From contig NZ_JACJOF010000004.1 of NCBI RefSeq assembly GCF_014695395.1, positions 1 to 64,000 on the forward strand: a stretch of 64,000 nt of DNA, in the 5' to 3' direction. This document shows, one piece after another, positions 8,519 through 17,467 of this stretch. The notes under the pieces are model-generated. The model was not told the origin of the DNA, ran no database searches, and saw only the letters and a program-made list of their open reading frames with translations. This stretch comes from Nodosilinea sp. FACHB-131 (GTDB taxonomy: Bacteria > Cyanobacteriota > Cyanobacteriia > Phormidesmidales > Phormidesmidaceae). Within the stretch, counting starts at the first letter, position 1, and the number at the start of each line of letters is the position of its first letter. The position numbers and the translations under genes were made by a program.

Positions 8519-9127
8519 TTAGGCCTTACGGGAGTAGTACTCAACCACAAGCAGTTCGTTGACGTTAAGGGCCACCCACTCGCGCTCAATGACGCCATTG
8601 ACCTTAGCGGTGAGCTTGGCTTTGTCAAGCTCAAGGTGGGCGGGCACGTTGGCCAAACCGGGAAATTCCAGGTTGGCTTCGACCAATTTTTTGGAAGCTT
8701 CGCGATCGCGCACGGTAATCACATCGCCAGGGCGACACTGATAGCTGGGAATCGACACCACGCGGCCATTCACGCAGATGTGGCCGTGGTTAACCACCTG
8801 CCGCGCCGAGGGAATGGTCGGCCCAAACCCAAGGCGAAACACGGTGTTGTCGAGCCGCATTTCGAGTAGCTGTAGGATGACCAAACCGGTCGAACCGCCG
8901 GCCCGACGAGCTTTCTTCACGTAGCGAAGCAGCTGCTTTTCGGTCAGACCGTAGTTAAACCGCAGCTTCTGCTTTTCTTCAAGCCGGACTGCGTACTCAG
9001 ACTTTTTCTTGCGGTCTTGGCCGTGCTGCCCCGGCGGATAAGCCTTACGGGGGGACTTGCGGGACAGACCCGGTAGCTCACCCAAGCGGCGTACAACCCG
9101 CAGGCGAGCGCCTCTATATCGCGCCAT
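8519..9127 (-). CDS. rpsD: 30S ribosomal protein S4
   Basis: A 202-residue primary 16S rRNA-binding protein. It starts [21 protein letters not shown] and has the S4 RNA-binding domain ([25 protein letters not shown]) in the C-terminal half. Length and sequence are typical for cyanobacteria and plastids. It is a single-gene unit here, away from the main ribosomal clusters, as is normal in cyanobacteria, with its own terminator. Confidence 0.98.
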   Translation of the reverse strand: MARYRGARLRVVRRLGELPGLSRKSPRKAYPPGQHGQDRKKKSEYAVRLEEKQKLRFNYGLTEKQLLRYVKKARRAGGSTGLVILQLLEMRLDNTVFRLGFGPTIPSARQVVNHGHICVNGRVVSIPSYQCRPGDVITVRDREASKKLVEANLEFPGLANVPAHLELDKAKLTAKVNGVIEREWVALNVNELLVVEYYSRKA

Positions 9128-9262
9128 AAACGTTTACTCTCCGAACAATGTCTAACGTTGGAAGCAATTTCCAAAGATTCTAATCTTAGCGTTGATCCAC
9201 GCTTAGATCAATCTTTGTAGATGGAATTTTGCTGGGATCGGTGACGGAGAAGAGAAGAAGCT

Positions 9263-9341
9263 TGGGTACAGGGTGCAAGGTATAAGGTCTCGGGCAATCC
9301 CTTAGACCCTACACCCCATACCTTAAACCTTGTACCTTAGA
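9263..9341. repeat. Degenerate inverted heptad repeat element
   Basis: A run of GGGTACAGGGTGCAAGGTAT-type units is followed, after a short centre, by the complementary units CCCTACACCCCATACC and TTGTACCTTAGACCCT. The whole can fold into a long imperfect hairpin. It sits between rpsD and the glnQ-like gene, and could act as terminator of the latter. Similar elements occur at 36083-36177 and 44576-44684. Confidence 0.6.
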
Positions 9342-9343
9342 CC

Positions 9344-10117
9344 CTACTGATGCTGACTCAATCGACTGAGGAAAGATCTGAGGCGATCGCTGCGGGGGTT
9401 GCTAAACACCTCGGCAGGGATGCCCTCTTCTTCAATGACGCCGTTGTTGAAGAACAGCACTCGGTTAGAGACTTCGCGGGCGAACTGCATTTCGTGGGTG
9501 ACCACAATCATGGTCATGCCCTCTTCGGCGAGCTGGCGCATGACGCCCAGCACCTCACCCACCAGTTCGGGGTCGAGGGCGCTGGTGGGCTCGTCAAACA
9601 GAATGGCCTCGGGGCGCATGCAGAGGCTGCGGGCGATCGCTACCCGCTGCTTTTGCCCGCCAGAGAGCTGCTCGGGGTAGGCATCGGCGCGATCGCCCAA
9701 ACCCACCTTAGCCAAGTATTGGCTGGCCAGGTCGCGGCAGTCGGCGTCGGAATGCTTGAGCACCTTGCGAGGCGAGAGCATGAGGTTCTCAATCACCGTC
9801 AGGTGAGGGAACAGGTTGAAGTGCTGAAATACCATGCTCACCTGGCTGCGCAGGTGGTAGAGCGCCTTCCAAGGTAGTTTTGGGGCTGACATGTCTTGGC
9901 CCATCACCTCTAGGTGGCCCTGGTTGATCGCCTCTAGCCGGTTGAGGCAGCGCAGAAACGTGCTTTTGCCGCAGCCCGAGGGGCCAATGATCGACACCAC
10001 ATCGCCCTTGGTAAAGGTGGTGCTCACCCCTTTCAAGACATCCAGCGAACCGTAGCTTTTGTACAAGTTTTCGCAGGCAATCACGGGCGTGGCGATCGCG
10101 GTCATGGTAGTCGTCAT
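9344..10117 (-). CDS. Amino-acid ABC transporter ATP-binding protein (GlnQ/BgtA-like)
   Basis: A 257-residue polar amino-acid ABC ATPase. Walker A is GPSGCGKST, the Q-loop [13 protein letters not shown], the signature [15 protein letters not shown] and Walker [14 protein letters not shown], with the switch His in VTHEM. The ATG at 10117 is preferred over a TTG four codons upstream. It is divergent from the SBP-permease fusion gene, and the two probably form one importer, as in Synechocystis BgtA/BgtB, which takes up basic amino acids and glutamine. Substrate specificity is inferred from that architecture only. Confidence 0.93.
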   Translation of the reverse strand: MTTTMTAIATPVIACENLYKSYGSLDVLKGVSTTFTKGDVVSIIGPSGCGKSTFLRCLNRLEAINQGHLEVMGQDMSAPKLPWKALYHLRSQVSMVFQHFNLFPHLTVIENLMLSPRKVLKHSDADCRDLASQYLAKVGLGDRADAYPEQLSGGQKQRVAIARSLCMRPEAILFDEPTSALDPELVGEVLGVMRQLAEEGMTMIVVTHEMQFAREVSNRVLFFNNGVIEEEGIPAEVFSNPRSDRLRSFLSRLSQHQ

Positions 10118-10178
10118 GGGCAGGCGCAATGACAGAACTTAATCTCTATTAGAGAATCACTGGCAACCGGAGGCATCT

Positions 10179-10221
10179 GTATCGCGGAATACATTTAATC
10201 CCAAAGGGAATTGACTATTGT
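10179..10221 (+). promoter_or_regulatory. NtcA-activated promoter of the SBP-permease gene
   Basis: GTA (10179-10181), eight bases, then TAC (10190-10192) is a perfect NtcA box GTAN8TAC. A TAN3T -10 box (TATTGT, 10216-10221) follows after 23 bases, the canonical class II NtcA promoter layout. On the opposite strand no TAN3T lies at the right distance, so the site is oriented toward the plus-strand gene. Confidence 0.85.
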
Positions 10222-10285
10222 GCAACACAATCCGGTTGCGATCGCCCGGAGCTGCCGGAAGCTTTTGTTGTAGAGTGTCGCCGAC

Positions 10286-11830
10286 ATGGTTTTTCATCCG
10301 TTTGGCTTACGCTGGTTGAGGCGCTGTTTAGCTTTGGTGCTGGGACTGCTGATCGGGCTCGGGGCAGCTCAACTCGCTAGCCTGGGCCAAGATACCCCGG
10401 CAGTCTGGGAGGTAGGCACCGAACCAGCCTTTCCCCCCTTTGAAATGAAGGATGAAGCCACAGGGGCTTTTATCGGGTTTGACATTGAGCTGATGACGGC
10501 CATGGCTGAAGCGGCAGGTAAGGAGGTGCAATTCACTAGCCTGCCCTTTGACGGACTGGTGCCCGCCATCCAGGGCAAGAGCATTGACGCGGCCATTAGC
10601 GGCATGACCATTACCGCCGATCGCGCCTTGACCGTAGACTTTACCCGGCCTTACTTTGAGGCGGGGTTGGCAATCGCTGTACGAGAGAGCGATTCAGAGA
10701 TCAAGTCCTTCGAAGATCTGACAGGCAAGCGGATTGCAGTGGCGATCGGTACCACGGGTGCCGCGAAAGCCAGCTCTGTGGAAGGGGCCACGGTCAGACA
10801 GTTTGACAATGCCCCCCTGGCGCTACAAGAGCTGATCAACGGCAACGTGGATGCCGTCGTTAACGATTTGCCAGTAACGCTTTATGCAATCAACGAAGCA
10901 AACCTAACGGGGGCAAAAATTGTCGGTGAACTTGTCACCGAGGAGTATTACGGCATTGCTCTGCCAAAGGGCTCAGCGCTGCTCGATGAAATGAATACCG
11001 CTCTAGGAACTGTCATCCAAGACGGCACCTACGCCCAGATCTATCGCAAGTGGTTTTTGTCTGACCCACCTGTTCTGCCGACTGTAGCCCCAGCCCTGGC
11101 GACCAGCGGCACCAGTAGCGGCTTTGCCTGGGGAAGACTCTTTAAGAACCTGTTTAAGGGGGCCTGGATCACGATTCTGCTGACCGCAGCCTCATTTTTC
11201 TTCGGGCTGATTGGCGGTTCTTTAGTGGCCTTTGCCATGATCTCGCCTATCAAGCCCCTGCGCTGGCTGTGCCGCATCTACGTTGACTTCTTTCGCGGCA
11301 CGCCCATGCTAGTGCAGCTATATATGATCTATTTCGGCCTGCCAGCGCTGTTCCAGGGGCTAGGCATTGACATCAGCTTCAACCAAATTTTTGCCGCCAT
11401 TTTGGCGCTCAGTCTCAATGTGGCTGCCTACCTATCAGAGATTCTGCGAGGCGGCATTCAATCCATCGATCGCGGCCAATGGGAGGCGGGCGAATCCCTC
11501 GCTATGAACCCGGTAGAAACCATGCGCTATGTTGTTTTTCCCCAAGCGTTTCGGCGCATTGTCCCTCCGTTGGGCAACGAGTTCATTACCCTGATCAAAG
11601 ACACCAGCTTAGCCTCGGTGATTGGGTTTAACGAGCTACTTCGCCAAGGTGAGCTGATCGTGGCAAGCACATACGCCGCCTTTCAGGTGTATTTTGGGGT
11701 GGCGCTTGTGTATTTGATTATGACCTCCCTAGCATCTATTGCCTTTAGGCGCTTAGAGACCTACCTGGACCCGATCAACCGGCCCAGGAAGGCGAAGAAA
11801 GACCCGGTGCCCTCTGCGATCGGAGTTTGA
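10286..11830 (+). CDS. Amino-acid ABC transporter, substrate-binding protein fused to permease (BgtB-like)
   Basis: A 514-residue fusion. Residues 1-35 are a signal-like hydrophobic segment; about 40-265 form a type II periplasmic binding domain (WEVGTEPAFPPFEM, GFDIELM, FDGLVPAIQGKSID), and about 285-495 form a His/Glu/Gln/Arg/opine-type permease. The cytoplasmic EAA loop is visible (GGIQSIDRGQWEAGESLAMN). This fusion is the architecture of cyanobacterial BgtB (N-II system for basic amino acids and glutamine). The cognate ATPase is divergently encoded. The NtcA box upstream predicts induction under nitrogen limitation. Confidence 0.92.
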   Translation: MVFHPFGLRWLRRCLALVLGLLIGLGAAQLASLGQDTPAVWEVGTEPAFPPFEMKDEATGAFIGFDIELMTAMAEAAGKEVQFTSLPFDGLVPAIQGKSIDAAISGMTITADRALTVDFTRPYFEAGLAIAVRESDSEIKSFEDLTGKRIAVAIGTTGAAKASSVEGATVRQFDNAPLALQELINGNVDAVVNDLPVTLYAINEANLTGAKIVGELVTEEYYGIALPKGSALLDEMNTALGTVIQDGTYAQIYRKWFLSDPPVLPTVAPALATSGTSSGFAWGRLFKNLFKGAWITILLTAASFFFGLIGGSLVAFAMISPIKPLRWLCRIYVDFFRGTPMLVQLYMIYFGLPALFQGLGIDISFNQIFAAILALSLNVAAYLSEILRGGIQSIDRGQWEAGESLAMNPVETMRYVVFPQAFRRIVPPLGNEFITLIKDTSLASVIGFNELLRQGELIVASTYAAFQVYFGVALVYLIMTSLASIAFRRLETYLDPINRPRKAKKDPVPSAIGV

Positions 11831-11849
11831 GGGATCGCTCTAGAGCAAG

Positions 11850-11885
11850 TGGTCGTCTCTTAAATGAGATTGAGGGGAACGACCA
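11850..11885 (+). terminator. Hairpin after the SBP-permease gene
   Basis: TGGTCGT (11850-11856) and ACGACCA (11879-11885) form a perfect 7-bp stem 20 bases after the stop, followed by TTT. Likely transcription terminator. Confidence 0.55.
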
Positions 11886-11935
11886 TTTGCAGAGTAAATC
11901 TGTACGCGAAGATCTCAGCTCAGCAGCGTGAATTT

Positions 11936-11963
11936 GTAGGGGCGCAGCATGCGGTGCCCCTAC
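11936..11963. repeat. GTAGGGGC palindromic repeat, copy 1
   Basis: GTAGGGGC and GCCCCTAC flank GCAGCATGCGGT-type sequence, giving a strong hairpin. The TAG of the minus-strand tfoX-like stop codon (11960-11962) lies within the repeat. Near-identical to the perfect palindrome at 42934-42963. Confidence 0.7.
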
Positions 11964-12307
11964 TTTTGTTTGCCTCGCCGGGCGGCCGCTACCGAAGCCT
12001 CGACCCAGTTGTATAGCAGGCCCAAATCGTCATAGACGGCAGGGGGCAGCTGGTAATACGACATGGTCACAGCCTTGCCGTCGCGGTGATACACAAACGG
12101 CCCCATACCCGCCTCGGTAAAGCGCTCCTGGTTGCTGGCATCGACTTTGAAATACAGCGTTTCGTGGGCGATGAGGGCAAACATAATGCCCTCGCAGTAC
12201 AGCCCGTAGCCGCCAAACATGGCTCGGGCGGTCGCTGGGGCTACCTGGTTGAGGTGGCTGACCACGGCTGTCTTAAAGGCGATCGCTGCCGCTTTGGAGT
12301 CAACCAT
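11960..12307 (-). CDS. TfoX N-terminal domain protein
   Basis: A 115-residue protein with the TfoX_N domain: ARAMFGGYGLYCEGIMFALIA, then LYFKVD and PFVYHRDGKAVTMSYYQLP, which is the family's typical β-sheet core and 'YxxxP' strand. E. coli TfoX/Sxy activates competence genes but needs additional C-terminal sequence; this stand-alone domain is common in cyanobacteria and uncharacterised. Its stop codon lies in a palindromic repeat which probably ends the transcript. Confidence 0.85.
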   Translation of the reverse strand: MVDSKAAAIAFKTAVVSHLNQVAPATARAMFGGYGLYCEGIMFALIAHETLYFKVDASNQERFTEAGMGPFVYHRDGKAVTMSYYQLPPAVYDDLGLLYNWVEASVAAARRGKQK

Positions 12308-12325
12308 GAAGCTGCCGGATCATGC

Positions 12326-12517
12326 CTACTCCTGGTTTTGCTCTGCACTCAGCAAGATTTGATAGACAAACAGCTGCTTCAGAGCGGTCGTCTGCTGCGG
12401 TTGCTGGTTGGCTGAAGCGTGGATGTCTGCCGCTATCAGTACGCCTCCGCCAACTAGAGTCAAGATTACGCACAAGTTGCGAAGAATAAGGCAGGTGGGG
12501 AGGCAGCGTTTTTTCAT
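12326..12517 (-). CDS. Small secreted or membrane-anchored hypothetical protein
   Basis: A 63-residue reading frame from an internal ATG begins MKKRCLPTCLILRNLCVILTL and continues with a hydrophobic stretch and ADIHASANQQPQQT, resembling a Sec signal peptide with possible AxA-like cleavage near ADIHASA. The mature part would be about 30 residues. It is 18 bases upstream of the tfoX-like gene on the same strand. No family recognised; coding status is plausible, not proven. Confidence 0.4.
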   Translation of the reverse strand: MKKRCLPTCLILRNLCVILTLVGGGVLIAADIHASANQQPQQTTALKQLFVYQILLSAEQNQE

Positions 12518-12817
12518 GGGGGCAACCGTAGCAATACCAGATACCAAGACCGACGGCCGGATACCCTCATTATTGAGAGCATCTAGCGATTTTTCTATGT
12601 AACGAAAAAGGCTTTATAAAAGTTACTGAAAGTTGACTAGGTATTCGACAGAGCCCCGACCTTAGATACATGACGTTGGTTGAGCCGCGAATGCTCCAGG
12701 TGTCGTGGATGCGATCGCCAGTAGTGCGAGGAAGCGGCTGATTTTGCGTCAGCAGTGGGTCTGCTCTCCTGGCTCCTGTATTCTTATTCTGGTCTTTTGG
12801 ATACCCAATCTACGTTC

Positions 12818-13441
12818 ATGCTAGGCCTAGCGATTCACACCTGCGGCCCTGATCTGGGGCTGGCCCTGAGCAATTTTGACGGCGAAACCCGCCACCAGAC
12901 CTGGCCCCTGGGGCGCGACCTGTCAACCCAGCTGCACACCATTCTGATGGAGTTTATCGCGCCCTATAGCTGGACAGATCTCTCGTTTTTGGCAGTGGCC
13001 CAGGGGCCGGGGGGCTTTACCGGCACCCGAATTGGGGTAGTGACGGCGCGCACTCTGGCTCAGCAGCTAGAGATACCGCTGTTTGGGGTATCGAGCTTGG
13101 CGGCGATCGCCCAACAGGCCCTAGACAATTCCCCGACTGGGTCTATTTCAGACATTGCCGTGGAGATGCCGGCCCGGCGAGAGCAGTTGTTTACCGCCAT
13201 CTATCAACCGACCGCCAATGGCTTAGAGCCATCCCACCCTGACCAGGTGCTGACGGCAGCAGCCTGGGAGCAGGTGCTGACCAGCTATCCCCAACCTCTG
13301 CATCGCGCGATCGCTGGGGATGACCTGGCGGCGACGGTAGTGCAGGTTTTGGCCTTGGCCTATGGGCGCTGGCTGAGGGGCGATCGCCCTGATTGGTCGT
13401 TAGTGTTGCCCTACTACGGGCAGCACCCGGTGGATCTGTAG
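12818..13441 (+). CDS. tsaB: tRNA t6A37 synthesis protein TsaB
   Basis: A 207-residue TsaB (YeaZ) homologue, the inactive ASKHA-fold partner of TsaD in forming N6-threonylcarbamoyladenosine at tRNA position 37. It starts MLGLAIHTCGPDLGLAL and has the hallmark VAQGPGGFTGTRIGVVTARTLAQ plus the loop FGVSSLAAIA. The ATG at 12818 matches the family start; a GTG 63 bases upstream would add unrelated residues. The C-terminal half is somewhat divergent, as usual for this protein. Confidence 0.88.
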   Translation: MLGLAIHTCGPDLGLALSNFDGETRHQTWPLGRDLSTQLHTILMEFIAPYSWTDLSFLAVAQGPGGFTGTRIGVVTARTLAQQLEIPLFGVSSLAAIAQQALDNSPTGSISDIAVEMPARREQLFTAIYQPTANGLEPSHPDQVLTAAAWEQVLTSYPQPLHRAIAGDDLAATVVQVLALAYGRWLRGDRPDWSLVLPYYGQHPVDL

Positions 13442-13589
13442 GCCTGTGAGCGACGACTGAGGTATAGCCCCACGCAGATTTTCGCAAGGTCGGTCGGCTA
13501 CACTGGGCAGCAACGCCTTTGGCTGTCATCTCTTCACCGCCAAGGGCCAGACTGAGTGCCCCCTTCAGGCCCCCCTTTAGGTGTTTGCT

Positions 13590-15251
13590 ATGGCCAAACC
13601 GATTATTTTCACCGTCGATGACGACCCCGATGTGCTGCAAGCGATCGCCCGCGACCTGCGGCGGCACTACGGTGAGCACTACCGCATTATGCGGGCCAGC
13701 TCTGGGGCAACTGCCCTCGAAGCCCTTCAACAAATCCTTCAGCGCGGCGACCCGGTGGCGCTGCTGCTGGTCGATCAACGCATGCCCGAGATGAGCGGGG
13801 TGGAATTTCTAGAGCAGGCTATAGAACTGGTGCCCGACGTTAAGCGGGCCTTGCTCACCGCCTACAGCGACACCGATGCCGCCATTCGCGCTATCAACGA
13901 GGTTGGCCTCGACTACTACCTGATGAAGCCCTGGGATCCGCCAGAGGAGCAGCTGTACCCGGTAATTGACGATCTGCTGGCCGATTGGCAGGCCAACTTT
14001 CGGCCCCCCTTTGAAGGCATTCGGGTGGTGGGCGATCGCTGGAACCCCCAAAGTCACGAAATCAAAGACTTTCTGGCCCGCAACCAGATCCCCTACCGCT
14101 GGCTCGATGTGGAGCGCAGCGAGGAGGCCCGCACCCTGGCGGGCTGCGTGACCCAGGCCAAACTGCCCCTGGTGCTGTTCCCCGATGGGGAACCCCTGCG
14201 CCAGCCTAGCACCGCCGAGTTGGCGGCTCGCATTGGTTTGCAAACTACGGCTGCCAAGCCCTTCTACGACCTGGTAATTGTTGGCGGCGGCCCCGCCGGG
14301 CTGGCGGCGGCGGTCTACGGCGCATCGGAAGGGCTGCACACGGTGCTGATCGAGCGTGAAGCTCCCGGTGGCCAGGCGGGTACCAGCTCCCGCATTGAGA
14401 ACTACCTGGGCTTTCCGGTGGGGCTGAGCGGCAGCGACCTGGCCCGCCGCGCTGTCAGCCAGGCCCGCCGCTTTGGGGTCGAAATTCTCACCCCTCAGTC
14501 GGTGCAGGCCCTGCGAAGCGACAATGACTACCGGCTGCTGACTCTTAGCGACGGCAGCGAAATTAGCGCTCACGCGGTAATTTTGGCCCTAGGGGTCTCG
14601 TGGCGGCGGCTCGGCACGATGGGGCTGGAGCAGTTTACTGGGGCGGGGGTCTACTACGGTGCGGCCCAAACCGAGGCTCTGGCCTGTGAAGGGGAAGACG
14701 TATATATCATTGGCGGGGCCAACTCCGCCGGGCAAGCGGCGATGAACTTTGCCAAGTATGCCAAGTCGGTGACGATGCTGGTGCGGGGCGACTCGCTGAC
14801 CAAGAGCATGTCGCAGTATTTGATTGACCAAATCGCCGCAACGTCAAACATCACGGTGCAGACCCATACCAGCGTGATCGAAGCCAAGGGCGGTACGCAG
14901 CTGGAGGCGCTGGTGCTGCAAAACGCCATTACGGGGGCTACTGAAACCGTGCCGGCTCAGTCTCTATTTATCTTTATTGGGGCTACTCCCCACACCGACT
15001 GGCTGGAGGATCTGGTGCAGCGGGATGGCCGGGGCTACCTGCTCACCGGCCCAGATTTGGCCAGTGCTGGTGTGCCGCCCCACCAGGTGTGGTCACAGGA
15101 TCGGCCTCCCTTTCTGCTGGAGACTAGCCTGCCCGGCGTGTTTGCGGTAGGCGACGTGCGCTGCGGCTCGATCAAGCGGGTGGCCTCTGGCGTGGGTGAA
15201 GGATCGATCTGCGTGCAGTTTGTTCACCAGTATTTGGGGGCGGTGCGATGA
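13590..15251 (+). CDS. Response regulator fused to thioredoxin-reductase-like flavoprotein lacking redox cysteines
   Basis: 553 residues in three parts. Residues 1-125 are a receiver domain (acidic triad near D10-D12, phospho-acceptor D62 in LLLVDQRMP, Lys in LMKPW). Residues about 145-215 look like a glutaredoxin/thioredoxin-like fold (IKDFLARNQIPYRWLDVE, LVLFPDG), but NPQS occupies the place of CxxC. From about 228 to the end is a thioredoxin-reductase-type flavoprotein with the FAD motif GGGPAG (232-237), an NADPH-binding IIGGANSAGQAA, and the terminal FAVGDVRCGSIKRVASGVGEG. The CATC of true TrxB is replaced by YYGAAQ (355-360). The ATG (13590) is chosen over an in-frame GTG. It overlaps the histidine-kinase gene by four bases. 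Confidence 0.9.
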   Translation: MAKPIIFTVDDDPDVLQAIARDLRRHYGEHYRIMRASSGATALEALQQILQRGDPVALLLVDQRMPEMSGVEFLEQAIELVPDVKRALLTAYSDTDAAIRAINEVGLDYYLMKPWDPPEEQLYPVIDDLLADWQANFRPPFEGIRVVGDRWNPQSHEIKDFLARNQIPYRWLDVERSEEARTLAGCVTQAKLPLVLFPDGEPLRQPSTAELAARIGLQTTAAKPFYDLVIVGGGPAGLAAAVYGASEGLHTVLIEREAPGGQAGTSSRIENYLGFPVGLSGSDLARRAVSQARRFGVEILTPQSVQALRSDNDYRLLTLSDGSEISAHAVILALGVSWRRLGTMGLEQFTGAGVYYGAAQTEALACEGEDVYIIGGANSAGQAAMNFAKYAKSVTMLVRGDSLTKSMSQYLIDQIAATSNITVQTHTSVIEAKGGTQLEALVLQNAITGATETVPAQSLFIFIGATPHTDWLEDLVQRDGRGYLLTGPDLASAGVPPHQVWSQDRPPFLLETSLPGVFAVGDVRCGSIKRVASGVGEGSICVQFVHQYLGAVR

Positions 15252-16651
15252 GCGCGTCGGCACTTTGTCTAGAACATCTGAAGGCGATTGAGCCCTTCAA
15301 CCACCTGCCCCAGGAACGGTTGGAGTGGGTGTGCGATCGCGCCACTTCCCTCCAACTCTCTAAGGGCGACTACCTGGTCAAAGAGGGTGACTTGACCACC
15401 ACGATCTACGTCATTGCCTCGGGTCGCCTCGGCATTACCCGCCAGAGCGAAGGCATCGCCATGCCCATCGGCCAGCACGAAGGCCCTGGCTATATTGGCG
15501 AAATTCCGGTGCTGACGGATGAGCCCGCGCCGGTGACGCTACAGGCAATGTCAGATTGTCAGGTTCACAGCATTGCCGGGGCCGACTTTCTCACTCTGCT
15601 ACACGAGTGCCGCGACTTTGAGCGCGTGGTGTTTCGCCTGATGCAGAAGCGGGTGCGGGGGCTGGAGTCGTTTTTGCGCGGGCGCGAAAAGATGGCGGCT
15701 CTGGGTACGCTTTCGGCGGGGCTGGCCCATGAGCTGAATAACCCAGCGGCGGCGCTGGTGCGCTCGCTCAGCGAAATAGTGCCCGCCATTCGCGAGCTAG
15801 AGAAAATGAATATGCTCTATGGCCAGACCAACGCCACCGAAGCAGAATCGGCGGAGTGGCAGCGGGTGCGCGATGCTGGCTACGAGACCATTCTCAAGTG
15901 CGGGGCCGATGCGGGGACGGTGAGCGATCGCGAAGAGGAACTGCTCGACTGGCTCGAAGACTACGGCGCAACCGAAGCCTGGAAATTGGCCGAACCTCTC
16001 GCCCTAGCGGGTATCGACATTCCCACGTTGGAAAAGCTGATGGTCCCCTGGCGCGACAACCCCACGCAGCTGCACGACATGGGCATTCGCTGGCTGGCCC
16101 TCTCCTTTGAAGTGATGTCGATGATTCAGAGCGGCCAGCACGGGGCCGAGCGCATTGCCACCCTGATCAAATCGATGAAGTCATACAGCTATATGGATCA
16201 GGGCGCGCAGCAGATAGTTGACCTGCACCAAGGGCTGGAAGACACCCTGCGGCTGTTTGCATTCAAGCTAAAGCAGGGCATTAAGGTGGAGCGCAACTAC
16301 GATGCGACGCTGCCCAAGCTGATGGCCCACGGCAGCGAGCTCAATCAGGTGTGGACGAATTTGATTGACAATGCGATCGATGCGATGGGCGAGAAGGGGA
16401 CGCTTACCTTGCGTACGTGTCATTTCCGGGGCGATGCTCGGGTAGAAATTATCGATACGGGGCCGGGCATTCCGCCAGAGATTAAGTCGCGTATTTATGA
16501 GCCGTTTTTTACCACCAAGGGGGTGGGCAAAGGCTCAGGGCTGGGCCTCGAAACGGTGCTTCGCATTGTAGAGAATCGCCACCACGGCACCATTTCTGTG
16601 GAATCTGAGCCGGGGCATACCTGCTTTGCGGTGTGTTTGCCTTTGGGATAG
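15248..16651 (+). CDS. Histidine kinase with N-terminal cyclic-nucleotide-binding-type domain
   Basis: 467 residues. About 10-130 form a CRP-like cNMP-binding β-roll (LSKGDYLVKEGDLTTTIYVIASGRLGI, GYIGEIPVLTDEPAPVTL); an arginine in the phosphate-binding cassette is not evident, so ligand binding is uncertain. The H-box is LGTLSAGLAHELNNP with H161 as phospho-acceptor; the ATPase has N-box NLIDNAIDAMG, G1 DTGPGIP, F/G2 EPFFTTKGVGKGSGLGL. No membrane segment, so it is cytoplasmic. ATGA overlap with the upstream response regulator-flavoprotein indicates a cognate two-component pair. Stimulus unknown. Confidence 0.92.
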   Translation: MSASALCLEHLKAIEPFNHLPQERLEWVCDRATSLQLSKGDYLVKEGDLTTTIYVIASGRLGITRQSEGIAMPIGQHEGPGYIGEIPVLTDEPAPVTLQAMSDCQVHSIAGADFLTLLHECRDFERVVFRLMQKRVRGLESFLRGREKMAALGTLSAGLAHELNNPAAALVRSLSEIVPAIRELEKMNMLYGQTNATEAESAEWQRVRDAGYETILKCGADAGTVSDREEELLDWLEDYGATEAWKLAEPLALAGIDIPTLEKLMVPWRDNPTQLHDMGIRWLALSFEVMSMIQSGQHGAERIATLIKSMKSYSYMDQGAQQIVDLHQGLEDTLRLFAFKLKQGIKVERNYDATLPKLMAHGSELNQVWTNLIDNAIDAMGEKGTLTLRTCHFRGDARVEIIDTGPGIPPEIKSRIYEPFFTTKGVGKGSGLGLETVLRIVENRHHGTISVESEPGHTCFAVCLPLG

Positions 16652-16769
16652 GCAGAAATGGCGCATCGACCGTGATTTGATCTAGCTCCCCAAACCCTAG
16701 CCGCCCTTGCCCAATCGGCATCTGTGGCAAGATAACCATGAGATTCGTTGCAGAGTGGGAGACTTAAAT

Positions 16770-17462
16770 ATGTCGAGTTCTAGAACTCTACTGATTACCG
16801 GCGCATCTACAGGTATCGGTGCCGCAACTGCCCGACAGGCAGCCGCGCAAAACTTCAACCTCGTCTTGGCTGCCCGCTCTACTGAAAAGCTGGATCAATT
16901 GGCGAAGGAATTGGGTAACGATAACGTTCGGACTTTTGCCTGTGATGTTACCGACTATGCGGCTCAAGAAAAGTTGGTAGCCAATGCAGTAGAGGCGTTT
17001 GGCAGTATAGATGCGGTGTTTGCTAATGCTGGTTGTGGCGGTGAGCCGGGTGGGTTTTCGGGGGCTCCAGTTGAGTCTTGGCAGCGCATCGTCAATACCA
17101 ATATTTTGGGCGTTGCTTACACGCTGCGGGCCAGCCTAGCAGAACTAAAGAAAGCCAGAGGTCACGTCATCATTACTGGCTCGATTGCAGGACGCACAGT
17201 GCTGAAAGGTTCTATGTATTCCGCCTCAAAATGGGCTGTCTCAGCGATCGGCTATAACCTGCGCGAGGAGATGCGAGGCACGGGGGTGCGTGTCACTCTG
17301 ATTGAACCGGGGATGGTGGACACACCGTTTTTTGATGACCCAAAGCCCGATGCACTGCGTCCTGATGATGTAGCTCGGACAGTGCTCTTTGCGCTCTCGC
17401 AACCTCCCCATATTGATATTGGTGAGCTTGTGGTTTTGCCCACACCACCGATTGAAGGGTAA
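16770..17462 (+). CDS. Short-chain dehydrogenase/reductase (SDR)
   Basis: A 230-residue classical SDR. The dinucleotide-binding motif is TGASTGIG, followed by NAG-like ANAG, and the catalytic Ser/Tyr/Lys are in ITGSIAGRTV and YSASKWA. The sequence near LIEPGMVDTPF is typical of the YdfG-like/3-hydroxy acid dehydrogenase group. The ATG at 16770 with GGGAGA upstream is preferred over a TTG 63 bases earlier. Substrate cannot be predicted. It appears monocistronic. Confidence 0.9.
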   Translation: MSSSRTLLITGASTGIGAATARQAAAQNFNLVLAARSTEKLDQLAKELGNDNVRTFACDVTDYAAQEKLVANAVEAFGSIDAVFANAGCGGEPGGFSGAPVESWQRIVNTNILGVAYTLRASLAELKKARGHVIITGSIAGRTVLKGSMYSASKWAVSAIGYNLREEMRGTGVRVTLIEPGMVDTPFFDDPKPDALRPDDVARTVLFALSQPPHIDIGELVVLPTPPIEG

Positions 17463-17467
17463 GTGTT

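Noticed and set aside
9263-9341. CRISPR array
   Set aside because: Units are 7-8 bases, degenerate and inverted rather than direct with spacers; no cas gene. The 8-bp repeats at 21285 and 46828 are also too short.
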